DNA of 64,000 nucleotides from Phytoactinopolyspora halotolerans (GCF_010550675.1 NZ_JAAGOA010000016.1:1-64000), one strand, 5' to 3'; numbered from the stretch's first letter, positions 34,717 through 43,839 are shown. Notes: generated by a model not told the origin, from the sequence alone. Translations and numbers: made by a program.

Positions 34717-35136
34717 CTATTCACCCTCCGGCTCGAAGTACGAGTCCGTTTCAGGCAAGTACGCCCTGTAGGTGCCCCCCGCCTCTGACGCTCCTCTGTT
34801 GCCGGTTTGCCGAGCGTGTTGCACACCCTTAGCCGTAAGGATCAACTCTCCGGCCTGAGCATTTCCACTAAGAATCATCTCGTCAAGATGCACCAACAGA
34901 AGGTTGATGCCACCGGTGTACCGATCGGAATCTGGCCAGAGCGACGATCGAGTCTCTTCATCCAATCGGACATCTTGATCGAATGTGTCGGGGTTCAGTT
35001 GCAAGGACACACTTGGCTCGAGCTTTCGCCCTTCCCAGCTTCGAATCATTACACGACACTCATCCACGACATAGGTCGCGTCGGCACCATGCTCTCGCAG
35101 TCGCTCGACGAAGGTATCGAGCAAGGAGTTAACCAT
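34717..35136 (-). CDS. hypothetical protein
   Basis: 139 residues that I do not recognise. It is acidic and soluble-looking with no signal or membrane segment: VNSLLDTFVERLREHGADATYVVDECRVMI reads as an alpha helix and strand, followed by an Asp/Glu-rich middle and a polar end (YLPETDSYFEPEGE). Base composition is lower in GC than the neighbours, which suits recent acquisition. Its 3' end overlaps the +1-frame continuation of the kinase-like gene. A short membrane-peptide frame overlaps its start by 8 bp. Confidence 0.5.
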   Translation of the reverse strand: MVNSLLDTFVERLREHGADATYVVDECRVMIRSWEGRKLEPSVSLQLNPDTFDQDVRLDEETRSSLWPDSDRYTGGINLLLVHLDEMILSGNAQAGELILTAKGVQHARQTGNRGASEAGGTYRAYLPETDSYFEPEGE

Positions 35137-35353
35137 GACACAGCATTCTTAGCTCGCCGGACTCATAACCATCATCTCTTGCAAACACCCCAGCATTCCC
35201 GGGGATTAAAGACGCGAGACGTGCCGTACAAATGATCACAAACACAATAATGCCACGAAAGATCCCCTTGCGACCCACCACGGATCCCCACATCCCTGCC
35301 GCTGAATAAACTACAATCCGACAATTGGATCTAACCGCATGAACACCACACAT
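35129..35353 (-). CDS. possible small single-span membrane protein
   Basis: 74 residues with one hydrophobic helix (GIIVFVIICTARLASLIPG) after a basic segment; MWGSVVGRK at residue 21 is an alternative start. Its stop lies 8 bp inside the next gene, an arrangement that would couple translation. No family recognised and the region is AT-richer than the rest, so coding potential is uncertain. Confidence 0.3.
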   Translation of the reverse strand: MCGVHAVRSNCRIVVYSAAGMWGSVVGRKGIFRGIIVFVIICTARLASLIPGNAGVFARDDGYESGELRMLCHG

Positions 35354-35549
35354 TCAAGGATTCTAGACAGGTCTGATCGTCAGCAACGTGGTAGCAGCGA
35401 CCCTGGTCGAGCGCGATACCGCTTTGGGCATCGACGATCTGCTGACGACGCTTGCGGGCATCGGCTTGGCTCTTCTCGTCGAGTTCGGGGTGTTCCGCCG
35501 CGACGGCTCGTGAAAGCCGTTGAACTTCTGCCGCCACGTCGACGAACAC
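35331..35549 (-). pseudogene. possible gene remnant
   Basis: Within the 35354-35671 stretch there is no intact recognisable gene. This minus-strand frame gives a helical, antitoxin-like segment (VAAEVQRLSRAVAAEHPELD) and then loses sense. It may be the end of a decayed gene; support is weak. Confidence 0.2.
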
Positions 35550-35671
35550 TCCGTGATCCTGGTCCAGACCCGCGCCCGCCGTGCCGTGCGAGAGACTGGG
35601 TGATGCTCATCCAGGCGCCGTGTGCTGCCGCTTGGATGCAGCGGGTGAACTCGATTGCAATCGGAGGAGCT

Positions 35672-36553
35672 GTGCGTACGTTCACCGCCGTCGTGAACCC
35701 TCATGCGGGTACCGCGGGCTGGTCCCGACGGACCGTCGCGGCACGGCTGCATCCGGTGCTTCGGGCGCTGAGCGATGTCGGCGCCAAGGTGACCCTGGAA
35801 CACAGCAGCAGCCTCCAGCACGCCGTCGACCTCGCCACCGTCGCGGCGGAGCGCGGCGACGTGGTGCTGGCGGTCGGCGGCGACGGGACGGTCGGGGCGC
35901 TCGCCGGGGCTATGGTCCGTACCGGCGGGACGCTGGGCATCGTTCCGGTCGGCCGCGGCAATGATTTCGCTCGTCAGCTGAACATACCGGCCGACACGGC
36001 GGCGCTGGCCCGGTCCCTCCACGACGCTGAACCGAGGATCGTCGACGTCATCGACGTCGACGGGCGCGTCGTCGTCGGAAGCGTGTACGCGGGGATCGAC
36101 GCGGTGGCGAACGGCTACTTCAACCGGGCACGAATCCTTGGCGGAGTCGCCTATCACTACGCGGCGGCGCGAGCGCTGGCCGGCTGGCGAGCGGTCTCGT
36201 ACCGCGTGGCCATCGATGGCACGCCGCATGATCTCCGCGGCTACACGGTGGTCGCAGCGAACTCCGGCTACTTCGGCAACGGACGGCACGCCGCGCCGGA
36301 CGCACGGGTGGACGACGGACTGCTCGACGTGGTCGCGCTGACGGACGTTCCGAAGCGGACGTTCGTCTCCATCGCCATGCGCGAGCTCTACACCGGTGCA
36401 CACGTGAACCGGCCCGAGGTGCTGGTCTTCCGCGGCCGCGACGTCCGGGTGGAGGCCGACCGGCCGTTGCCCGTCGGCGGAGACGGCGAGTTGATCGGCA
36501 CGCTGCCGGTGACGGTGCGGGTGAGGCCCGCGGCGCTGCGCGTGCTGGCGTGA
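35672..36553 (+). CDS. diacylglycerol/lipid kinase family protein
   Basis: 293 residues. FTAVVNPHAGTAG, the nucleotide-binding GGDGTVGALAGAMV and GIVPVGRGNDFARQL motifs identify the DAGK catalytic domain; the C-terminal beta-rich domain (SGYFGNGRHAAPDARVDDGLLDVV, in parts) ends with the family's GDGE motif. It phosphorylates diacylglycerol or a related lipid using ATP at the membrane. GGAGGAG lies just before the GTG at 35672. Long in-frame upstream sequence (from 35339) is not homologous and was excluded. Confidence 0.92.
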   Translation: MRTFTAVVNPHAGTAGWSRRTVAARLHPVLRALSDVGAKVTLEHSSSLQHAVDLATVAAERGDVVLAVGGDGTVGALAGAMVRTGGTLGIVPVGRGNDFARQLNIPADTAALARSLHDAEPRIVDVIDVDGRVVVGSVYAGIDAVANGYFNRARILGGVAYHYAAARALAGWRAVSYRVAIDGTPHDLRGYTVVAANSGYFGNGRHAAPDARVDDGLLDVVALTDVPKRTFVSIAMRELYTGAHVNRPEVLVFRGRDVRVEADRPLPVGGDGELIGTLPVTVRVRPAALRVLA

Positions 36554-36589
36554 GCCGACCGCCATGACCGTGCCGTGCCCGTTGCGTGG

Positions 36590-37612
36590 TCACTCGTCAC
36601 CGGTCAGCAATTCGAGCACGGCACGCTCGATGGACGGGTTCATCGCCAGACCGCCGATCTCATCCGTGTCGACTCCGGCGACGGCCGCCTTGATGGTCTG
36701 CCCGCGTTCGAACGCGTCCACCACCGCGGGATCCACATACGACGACCGGCACACCGCCGGCGTATTGCCGAGACACGCTCCGACCTCGCGCATGGCCTGA
36801 GTACGTGCCCGCTTGCGCGCCGTCGGGGTGTCAGTGCGCTCCGCCACGGCGAGGGCGGCCGCGGCCAGCACCGTGCCGTGCCAGGTGCGGAAATCCTTGG
36901 CGCTGATGTCGTCGCCGAACAGCTCGTGCAGGTAGCCGTTGATGTCCGCCGAGTTCACGTTGTGCCAGCCGCGATCCTGGTAGTAGGCAAGCAGCGTGTC
37001 GTCCGGGTCGCGGCGGCGCAGCAGGGCCCGGATCACCGCCACCACCTGTTCGTCCGCCACCGACTGCACACGTTCCTGGCCGGACTTGGCCGGATAGTCG
37101 AAGACCAACGTGTGCCCGCGCCGCACCTCTACATGTCTGGCCAGCAGCGTCGCCAACCCGTATGAGCCGTTCTCCTCCGCGTACTGCTCGCCGCCCACCC
37201 GGAAGAACCCGAGGTCGAGCAGGCGCGCGGCCGCGCCGAGCACTCTCCTGCGGTTCAGCCCGCGGCTGCGCAGATCCTCGGCGATCTGCTTGCGCGCATC
37301 CGGCAGCCGCCACCCGAACTCGAGGATCCGGGCGAACTTCTCTCGATCCTTCCGGGCTCGCCATTGCGGGTGGTACAGATACTGACGCCGTCCGGCGTCG
37401 TCGGTCCCCACCGCCTGCAGGTGCCCGTTCGGCCACGGGCAGATCCGCACGTCCCGCCACGCCGGCGGGATGGCCAGCGCGCGGATGCGTCGCAGCGTCT
37501 CGTCGTCGATCAGCCGCCGGCCGTCGACGTCTTCATAGCTGAACCCGCGCCCGCGGCGGCGCCGTCGCAACGCCGGCCCGGCCGGATCCCATCGGCGCAG
37601 CCGCACCGTCAC
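36590..37612 (-). CDS. DNA topoisomerase IB (poxvirus/bacterial type)
   Basis: 340 residues. FSYEDVDGRRLIDDETLRRIRALAIPPAWRDV is the N-terminal domain start in pieces; YHPQWRARKDREKFARI and NGSYGLATLLARHV, LVFDYPAKSG and KDFRTWHGTVLAA follow. The catalytic Tyr is Y292 in CRSSYVDPAVVDAF. It relaxes supercoils by a 3'-phosphotyrosyl intermediate. Monocistronic, convergent with the lipid kinase. Confidence 0.95.
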   Translation of the reverse strand: MTVRLRRWDPAGPALRRRRRGRGFSYEDVDGRRLIDDETLRRIRALAIPPAWRDVRICPWPNGHLQAVGTDDAGRRQYLYHPQWRARKDREKFARILEFGWRLPDARKQIAEDLRSRGLNRRRVLGAAARLLDLGFFRVGGEQYAEENGSYGLATLLARHVEVRRGHTLVFDYPAKSGQERVQSVADEQVVAVIRALLRRRDPDDTLLAYYQDRGWHNVNSADINGYLHELFGDDISAKDFRTWHGTVLAAAALAVAERTDTPTARKRARTQAMREVGACLGNTPAVCRSSYVDPAVVDAFERGQTIKAAVAGVDTDEIGGLAMNPSIERAVLELLTGDE

Positions 37613-37752
37613 CTCCGTCGCTCAACCCGTCGTCGCCCTCCCGCCTGCCCGGCGGTGACCGGTATGTACCCGGACATTCCATGATCACCGGGAAGCGGGA
37701 ACGCGCACCCGTCATTGCGGGCCACCGGGGCCGACCTCGTAAAGTCACTCAG

Positions 37753-39876
37753 GTGACACATGACAGCTCGACCTCGCCGTACCCGGCCGCGCCGAAGGGC
37801 GACGACGCCGACGTCCTGCACGGAGTCACCGTGCCTGACCCGTTCCGTGCGCTGGAAGACCCGGACGCCGACGCCACGCGTGCGTGGGCGGACGCCCAGG
37901 ACCGGCTGCTGGAGCGGCACCGTGAACGGTGGACATCCCGAGAAGGGTTCCGGCAGCGGCTGACCGAGCTGCTGCGCTCCGGCTCCGTCGGAGCCCCGGT
38001 GTGGCGCGGCGAGCGACGCTTCCACAGCCGGCGGCTGCCGGACCAGGAGCATGCCGTACTGCTCACCACCGACCCGGACGGCACCGAACGGACGCTGATC
38101 GATCCGGTCGTCGTCGACCCGTCCGGCACCACCACGCTCGACGCCTGGCAGCCGTCGAAGGAGGGTGACCTGCTCGCCTACCAGCTCTCCGAGGGCGGCC
38201 GCGAGGAGTCGGTGGTGCGGGTGCTGGACGTGCGCACCGGCGACGTCGTCGACGGACCGATCGACCGGGCCCGCTACTCGCCGATCGCCTGGCTGCCCGG
38301 CGGCAAGGCGTACTACTACGTGCGCCGGCTCGCGCCGGATGCCGTGCCGGAAGGCGAGGAGCAGTACCACCGGCGGGTGTACCTGCACCGGCTCGGCACC
38401 GATCCGTCCACCGACGTGGAGGTCTTCGGCGCCGGCAAGGACAAGACCAACTACTACGGCGTCTCGGTCAGCCGGGACGGCCGTTGGCTCGTCGTCACCG
38501 CCCGGCAGGGCACCGCACCCAGGCACGACGTGTGGCTGGCCGACCTGGAGGCCGCCGACCCAGCGGTGCCCGAACTGCGGCCGGTCATGGTCGGTGTCGA
38601 CGCGCTGGCCGGACTGCACGTCGCACGCGACGGACGGCTCTACGCGCTCACCAACCTGGACGCACCGCGCGGGCGGCTGACCGTCGCGGATCCCCGAACG
38701 CCGGAACCCGAGCACTGGCGCGACCTGGTAGCGGAGGACCCCTCGGCGGTGCTGGAAGACTTCGCGATCCTGGACGGGGCCGAACTCGACCGGCCGTTGC
38801 TCCTGGTGACGTGGACCCGGCACGCGATCTCCGAGATCACCGTGCACGAGCTGGAGACGGGCCGCCGGCTGAACAGTCTCCCCCTGCCCGGCCTCGGCAG
38901 CGTCGGCGGGCTGGTGGAGCGGCCCGAGGGCGGCCACGAGTCGTGGTTCGTCTACACCGATCACGGCACGCCTGCACGTGTGCTGCACTACGACGCGCGC
39001 ACGCACGAGGTATCCGTGTGGGAGGACAGTCCCGGCGACGTCGACCTGCCTCAGGTCCGCTCCAAGCAGGTCACCTACCGGTCCAAAGACGGCACCGAGG
39101 TCCGGATGATCATCCTGTCGTCCGCCGCCGGTGCCGGCGCCGATTCCGACGGACCGGACCGGCCGCGCCCGGCTGTGCTGTACGGGTACGGCGGGTTCAA
39201 CATCTCCCTCACGCCGGCTTACAGCGCCAACGCGCTCGCGTGGGTGGAAGCCGGCGGCGTCTGGGCGGTCGCGAACCTGCGCGGCGGATCCGAGGAAGGC
39301 GAAGAGTGGCATCGCGCCGGCATGCGCGCGAACAAGCAGAACGTCTTCGACGACTTCCATGCGGCCGCCGAGTACCTCGTCGAGCACGGTTGGACGACGC
39401 ACCAGCAGCTGGGTATCTCCGGCGGATCCAACGGCGGCCTGCTGGTCGGGGCTGCGCTGACCCAGCATCCGGAGTCGTTCGGGGCCGTCGTCTGCTCGGC
39501 TCCGCTCCTGGACATGATCAGGTACGAGCAGTTCGGCCTCGGTGCGACCTGGAACGACGAATACGGCACGGTCGAGGATGCCGAGGAGTTCCGGTGGCTG
39601 CTCGGGTATTCGCCGTACCACCATGTCCGGCCGGGTGTCGCCTACCCGGCGGTGCTGTTCACCGTGTTCGACGGCGACACCCGGGTAGACCCGATGCACG
39701 CCAGGAAGCTGGCCGCCGCATTGCAGGACGCGACGTCGGCCGGCCCGGAGCACCGGCCGATTCTGATCCGAGCGGAGCGAGAGGTCGGCCACGGTGCACG
39801 CGCGGTCTCCCGGACCGTCGACCTTGCCGCCGATCAGCTCGGCTTCCTGGCCGAGCAGCTGCGCGTCATCGAGTGA
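37753..39876 (+). CDS. S9-family prolyl oligopeptidase
   Basis: 707 residues. N-terminal part is the beta-propeller (starting PYPAAPKGDDADVLHGVTVPDPFRALED in pieces) and the C-terminal alpha/beta hydrolase has the triad S559 in GISGGSNGGLL, D642 in FDGDTRVDP and H680 in EVGHGARA; LYGYGGFNISL and RGGSEEGEEWHRAG are also diagnostic. No signal, so cytoplasmic, cutting short peptides after proline. GTG at 37753 is chosen as in-frame sequence upstream is unrelated. Confidence 0.93.
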   Translation: MTHDSSTSPYPAAPKGDDADVLHGVTVPDPFRALEDPDADATRAWADAQDRLLERHRERWTSREGFRQRLTELLRSGSVGAPVWRGERRFHSRRLPDQEHAVLLTTDPDGTERTLIDPVVVDPSGTTTLDAWQPSKEGDLLAYQLSEGGREESVVRVLDVRTGDVVDGPIDRARYSPIAWLPGGKAYYYVRRLAPDAVPEGEEQYHRRVYLHRLGTDPSTDVEVFGAGKDKTNYYGVSVSRDGRWLVVTARQGTAPRHDVWLADLEAADPAVPELRPVMVGVDALAGLHVARDGRLYALTNLDAPRGRLTVADPRTPEPEHWRDLVAEDPSAVLEDFAILDGAELDRPLLLVTWTRHAISEITVHELETGRRLNSLPLPGLGSVGGLVERPEGGHESWFVYTDHGTPARVLHYDARTHEVSVWEDSPGDVDLPQVRSKQVTYRSKDGTEVRMIILSSAAGAGADSDGPDRPRPAVLYGYGGFNISLTPAYSANALAWVEAGGVWAVANLRGGSEEGEEWHRAGMRANKQNVFDDFHAAAEYLVEHGWTTHQQLGISGGSNGGLLVGAALTQHPESFGAVVCSAPLLDMIRYEQFGLGATWNDEYGTVEDAEEFRWLLGYSPYHHVRPGVAYPAVLFTVFDGDTRVDPMHARKLAAALQDATSAGPEHRPILIRAEREVGHGARAVSRTVDLAADQLGFLAEQLRVIE

Positions 39877-39926
39877 GGAACGCCGTCCACGGCTTCATCT
39901 GAGAAACGCAAGGACGTGACGACACC

Positions 39927-41063
39927 ATGACCTACTTCGCCCAAAACCAGGAGGACGACCCGGAACGGTTCAGCGGCGACTGGTGGACCGATGTCCTGCT
40001 GGACAGGCCGATCCAGCTGCTCGTCCTGGTCGCGCTCGCGGTGATTCTCCGCTACATGCTGCACAAGGTGATCGCCAGGGTGGTCAGGCGGACCGTCGAT
40101 CGGGAGCCGCCGAAGTCCGTGCTGGGCTCGGAGACGGCGGCCCGGATCGTCTTCGGCAGTGCCGGGGCTTACTCGGAGCGACGTGCGTTGCGGGTGGAGA
40201 CGCTCGGATCGCTGCTGAAGAGCGTGACGACCTTCGTCATCGGCGTGATCGCCGTCGTGATGGCATTGGACATCCTCGGGTACCCGATCGGGCCGTTGCT
40301 CGCGTCGGCGGGTATCGCCGGGGTCGCGCTCGGGTTCGGCGCGCAGAACCTGGTCAAGGACTTCCTCGCCGGTATCTCGATGCTGCTCGAGGACCAGTAC
40401 GGTGTCGGCGACGTGATCGACATGGGTGAGGCGTCCGGCGTTGTCGAGGCGGTCGCGCTACGGGTGACGCGACTGCGTTCGGTGGACGGCACGGTCTGGT
40501 ATGTCCGCAACGGCGAAGTCATCCGGATCGGGAACTCCAGTCAGGACTGGGCCCGTGCGGTGATCGACGTCGGCGTCTCCTACGACTCGGACACCGCCAC
40601 CGTCCGTCGGCTCCTGGAGGAGGTTGGGCACGAACTCGCCACCGAGGAGGTGTGGAGCGACCTGATTCTGGACGAGCCCGAGGTGTGGGGTGTGGAGGCG
40701 CTCGGTGCCGATAGCATCGTCGTCCGGCTCGTCGTGCAGACCAGGCCGTTGGAGCAGTGGAAGGTCGCTCGGGAACTGCGGGAACGGATCAAGCGACGGT
40801 TCGACGCCGAAGGTATCGAGATCCCGTTCCCGCAGCGGACGCTGTGGGTGCGGCAGGGCGAGGCAGTCGAGCCCGAGACGGCCGGCGCCGCCCCGACGAC
40901 CACCGGCGAGGAGCATGCCGGTGCGGCACCGGCGCCGTCCACCGCCAGGTCGACACCTACGGTCAGGGAGGCGGAGACCGACGAGGAGCAGCCGGTGCCG
41001 ACCGCGGACACTCCGGAGGAACAGCAGCAGAAGGCGGAGCGTCCGCCCGCTCCAGAGGTCTGA
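39927..41063 (+). CDS. MscS-family mechanosensitive ion channel
   Basis: 378 residues. Two to three membrane helices (about 29-46, 97-118 and 124-146), the last containing the pore-lining ASAGIAGVALGFGAQNLVKDFLAG, then the beta domain (LLEDQYGVGDVIDMG, VRNGEVIRIGN) and C-terminal alpha/beta domain. A disordered Ala/Pro/Glu-rich tail of about 65 residues follows. Opens on membrane tension after osmotic downshock. It starts 50 nt after the peptidase gene on the same strand. Confidence 0.94.
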   Translation: MTYFAQNQEDDPERFSGDWWTDVLLDRPIQLLVLVALAVILRYMLHKVIARVVRRTVDREPPKSVLGSETAARIVFGSAGAYSERRALRVETLGSLLKSVTTFVIGVIAVVMALDILGYPIGPLLASAGIAGVALGFGAQNLVKDFLAGISMLLEDQYGVGDVIDMGEASGVVEAVALRVTRLRSVDGTVWYVRNGEVIRIGNSSQDWARAVIDVGVSYDSDTATVRRLLEEVGHELATEEVWSDLILDEPEVWGVEALGADSIVVRLVVQTRPLEQWKVARELRERIKRRFDAEGIEIPFPQRTLWVRQGEAVEPETAGAAPTTTGEEHAGAAPAPSTARSTPTVREAETDEEQPVPTADTPEEQQQKAERPPAPEV

Positions 41064-41250
41064 TCCGGCCGAACGGGCGCAACCGGACAAGTCGTCTATG
41101 TAGCAGCGGTATAGGGACGTCTGCTTAGGATGCTCGGGCCCATGATGACCAGCATGTCAGCCGTTCCACGGCGCTGCGCCGCACCAGCGGTCGCCGAGAA
41201 TCGTGACGAACACGCTGACTGACGAAGCGACTGTAGGCTAACGTTCCGCC

Positions 41251-42537
41251 GTGACATCTCACCCAGAAGAACACCCCGAAGAGCCAGGGCTGGCGCCTGA
41301 CCCGCCCTCGGATACGCAGGACACGCATATTCTCTATCCGCAGCGTATGGAGAATGCGCTGTCGTACGACGAGCCGCAGCAGATGGCGCCTGCGCCGTCG
41401 TACGACGAGCCCTCGCAGCCGCCCATGGGCTCGGACGCACCACAGCCGCCGACCGGCCTGGAGCCGCCTTCACCGCCCGCTGGCGAGTCCGCTGGACCGT
41501 ATCAGCCGGACGGCCGGGCTTCGCATCAGGAGAATTCTCCGCCCCAGCCACCGCACGGACCGCCACCCCGCCAGGGACCCCCACCCCACCAGGGACCCCC
41601 ACCCCACCAGGCACCACCACCCCACCAGGCACCACCACCCCACCAGGCACCACCACCCCACCAGGCACCACCACCCCACCAGGGACCGCTACCCGGCCAA
41701 GCGCCGCAGCAGCCACACGCCCCCGGCCAGCCCTACGGTGCGGAACAACCGCCTTATCCGCCCGGACCGCAAGCGCACCCCAACGCCGGCTCCCACGGTC
41801 CGGCTGGGAATCCTCAGTACGGTCCACCGCCGGGTCTTGCGCATCCGCAGGCGCAGCAGCCGTTCCCGCCCGGCCAGCAGCCTCCGCCGGGCCCGCAGCA
41901 CCCGCCGGGCCAGCAGTTTCCACCCGGCGCCCAGCACCCGCCGGGCCATCAGCTACCACCGGGCCCGCAGTACCCGCCGGGCCAGCAGTTTCCACCGGGC
42001 CCGCAGTACCCGCCAGGCCAGCATTTCCCTCCCGGCCAGCAGTACCCGCCCCCGTACGGACCAGCGAACCACGGACGGCAACGGCCAACGTCACCGGCGG
42101 CGTTGTATGTGTCGGGCTTACTCTTCGTGGCCTGCTCGGTGCTGTCGTTCATTCTCGCCATCGCCGGCTGGGACGGCCCCAACCAGGCAGAACCCGAAGT
42201 CACCATCGCACTGGTCGGTTTCGCGTTCGCAGACCTGGCCGATCCGACGACCAACCTCGACTACACGATCGTCACCACCATGATCGTGGCCGGAACCACG
42301 CTGCTGCTTGCCGTGTTGCAGATGGTTCGGCTGCCGTTCGCAAGGTTCGTTCTGGCCATAATCGGCACGCTGCTGAGCATCTACTACGTGTTCGCCCTGA
42401 TCGACGCGTTGACCAGTGACTTCCCGATGGAGGACTTCATCGCCCTGGTGATCGTCGCGCTGGTGCTCTGGGTGGCGGCGACGGTCGTCGTCGTCCTACC
42501 CGCCACCGCGAACGCGATGAACCAGCACAAGCGCTGA
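41251..42537 (+). CDS. proline/glutamine-rich repeat membrane protein
   Basis: 428 residues. Residues 1 to about 285 are low complexity: five-residue PPHQA/PHQGP units about eight times, then PPGQQ/PPGPQ-type units. The C-terminal 140 residues hold four hydrophobic helices (LYVSGLLFVACSVLSFILAI, MIVAGTTLLLAVLQMV, LAIIGTLLSIYYVFALI and LVIVALVLWVAATVVV). Such architecture is common in actinobacteria, with the extension in the cytoplasm or surface; no function is recognised. GTG start. Confidence 0.8.
   Translation: MTSHPEEHPEEPGLAPDPPSDTQDTHILYPQRMENALSYDEPQQMAPAPSYDEPSQPPMGSDAPQPPTGLEPPSPPAGESAGPYQPDGRASHQENSPPQPPHGPPPRQGPPPHQGPPPHQAPPPHQAPPPHQAPPPHQAPPPHQGPLPGQAPQQPHAPGQPYGAEQPPYPPGPQAHPNAGSHGPAGNPQYGPPPGLAHPQAQQPFPPGQQPPPGPQHPPGQQFPPGAQHPPGHQLPPGPQYPPGQQFPPGPQYPPGQHFPPGQQYPPPYGPANHGRQRPTSPAALYVSGLLFVACSVLSFILAIAGWDGPNQAEPEVTIALVGFAFADLADPTTNLDYTIVTTMIVAGTTLLLAVLQMVRLPFARFVLAIIGTLLSIYYVFALIDALTSDFPMEDFIALVIVALVLWVAATVVVVLPATANAMNQHKR
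41572..41691 (+). repeat. 15-bp coding tandem repeat (about eight units)
   Basis: Head-to-tail CCACCCCACCAGGCA-type units encoding PPHQA/PPHQG. Nearly identical copies mean length will vary between strains. A second, more degenerate proline-glycine-glutamine repeat lies at 41869-42050. Confidence 0.95.
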
Positions 42538-42543
42538 ACACCC

Positions 42544-42593
42544 ACAACGGCCTGCAGAGTGAGGGTTGTCAGCCACACTCTGCAGGCCGTTGT
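42544..42593. terminator. bidirectional terminator (18-bp perfect stem)
   Basis: ACAACGGCCTGCAGAGTG at 42544-42561 is perfectly complementary to 42576-42593 around a 14-nt loop, 6 nt after the stop of the proline-rich protein gene and 14 nt before the OsmC stop. It serves both convergent genes. Confidence 0.85.
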
Positions 42594-42607
42594 CGTCAGG
42601 CGAGATC

Positions 42608-43033
42608 TCAGGCGAGGGCGGCGTCGAGCGTGATGGTCGTACCGGTCAGCGCCTGGCTCACCGGGCAGCCTTCCTTCGCGGCCTCCGCGGCGGCGACGAA
42701 GTCCTCCTCCGAGATGCCCGGCACCACACCACGGACCGTGATCTTGATGCCGGTGATCCCCTCACCCGGCTGGAACGTCACGTCGGCGCTGGTGTCCAGC
42801 GACGTCGCCGGCGTGCCTGCCTTGGCCAGCCCGTTGGAGAACGCCATGGAGAAGCACGCCGAGTGCGCGGCAGCGATCAGCTCCTCCGGAGACGTCTTGC
42901 CGCCCGGCTCCTCGGCCCGAGCCGGCCACGAGACGTCGTACGTACCCAGTCCAGAGGACTGGAAGGTCACCTTGCCGGCGCCCTCGAACAGGGTTCCTTC
43001 CCAGCGGGTGGAAGCAGTGCGTGTGGTGGCCAT
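42608..43033 (-). CDS. OsmC/Ohr-family peroxiredoxin
   Basis: 141 residues. ASTRWEGTLFEGAGKVTFQSSG opens the fold; the two redox cysteines are in AAHSACFSMAFS and EGCPVSQALTG, as in OsmC. GGKTSPEELIAAAH is the family core. It detoxifies organic hydroperoxides. ATG at 43033; divergent from the truncated haemoglobin gene. Confidence 0.93.
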   Translation of the reverse strand: MATTRTASTRWEGTLFEGAGKVTFQSSGLGTYDVSWPARAEEPGGKTSPEELIAAAHSACFSMAFSNGLAKAGTPATSLDTSADVTFQPGEGITGIKITVRGVVPGISEEDFVAAAEAAKEGCPVSQALTGTTITLDAALA

Positions 43034-43208
43034 GCGTGTCCTTTCGCGAATCTGACGTGTGGTGAACGATTCCCATCCTGCCCTGCTGAAGCGCGCCGGC
43101 GACAACAGGGCCACCCACATCCCGAAGCGAACGACACTTCGGTCGTGATCACGACCGAGATGCATGCCCGTTCCGATGCCCCGGCCACATTTCGCCAGAC
43201 GCGGGCGG

Positions 43209-43616
43209 ATGGGGACAATGGGGAGCGTGACTTCGCGAGTGGACAACTTCTATGACGCCGTGGGCGGGGCGGACACCTTCGCCCGCCTGGTCCGCCGGTT
43301 CTACCAGGGCGTGGCCGAAGACCCCGAGTTGCGGGCCCTGTACCCGGAGGAGGATCTCGGCCCGGCGGAAGAGCGTCTGCGGATGTTCCTCGAGCAGTAC
43401 TGGGGCGGCCCCACCACGTACTCGGACCAGCGCGGTCACCCGCGGTTGCGGATGCGCCACGCCCCGTTCAAGGTCAATCCCGCCGCCCGGGACCGGTGGT
43501 TGCACCATATGAAGGTCGCCGTCGACGAACTCGACCTTCCCCCGACCTACCGCGAGACGCTCTGGGACTATCTCGAGCGGGCGGCCTTCTCCTTGGTCAA
43601 CACGTTCGAGGACTGA
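43209..43616 (+). CDS. glbO: group II truncated haemoglobin (trHbO)
   Basis: 135 residues. [58 protein letters not shown] (both in pieces) carry the group II signatures: Tyr-Trp-Gly-Gly-Pro, the proximal His of RMRH and the conserved Trp near W110. It binds haem and O2 or NO and may protect respiration. Starts at 43209, 43218 and GTG 43227 are all possible; the conserved region begins a few residues later, so the exact start is uncertain. Confidence 0.88.
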   Translation: MGTMGSVTSRVDNFYDAVGGADTFARLVRRFYQGVAEDPELRALYPEEDLGPAEERLRMFLEQYWGGPTTYSDQRGHPRLRMRHAPFKVNPAARDRWLHHMKVAVDELDLPPTYRETLWDYLERAAFSLVNTFED

Positions 43617-43667
43617 ACACGCGTCGTCCCCCACCGGACCAGCCGCCACGACTCGGCAAAGCCGGTG

Positions 43668-43711
43668 TGAAGACGACTTCGGTGGGTTCCAGCGCCTCAA
43701 ACTCGTCTTCA
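43668..43711. repeat. 44-bp REP-like palindromic repeat, copy 2
   Basis: Same element as at 22591-22634 (38 of 44 positions identical). Stem TGAAGACGA/TCGTCTTCA with a loop containing GGTGG and CAGCGCC. Lies about 50 nt after the trHbO stop. Confidence 0.8.
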
Positions 43712-43839
43712 CGGGCGGCGCTGGCCGGCCGATGGTCAGACCGTTCACCCAGCGGGTCCGGGGGCGGTCTTCGCTGTGAGGCAGTCCACATTGCGGTAGG
43801 GATCGCATCGGCGCGGTCACCGTCATAGGCTGGCGGCTC

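Noticed and set aside
35339-35671. N-terminal extension of the lipid kinase gene
   Set aside because: In-frame but unrelated to the family; GGAGGAG before GTG 35672 and the first conserved strand mark the true start.
37674-37690. Second copy of the 5173-5234 inverted repeat
   Set aside because: Only TTCCATGATCA is shared and no complementary arm follows.
41572-42050. CRISPR-like regular repeats
   Set aside because: Units are adjacent without unique spacers and are in frame within a coding sequence (PPHQA and PPGQQ repeats).
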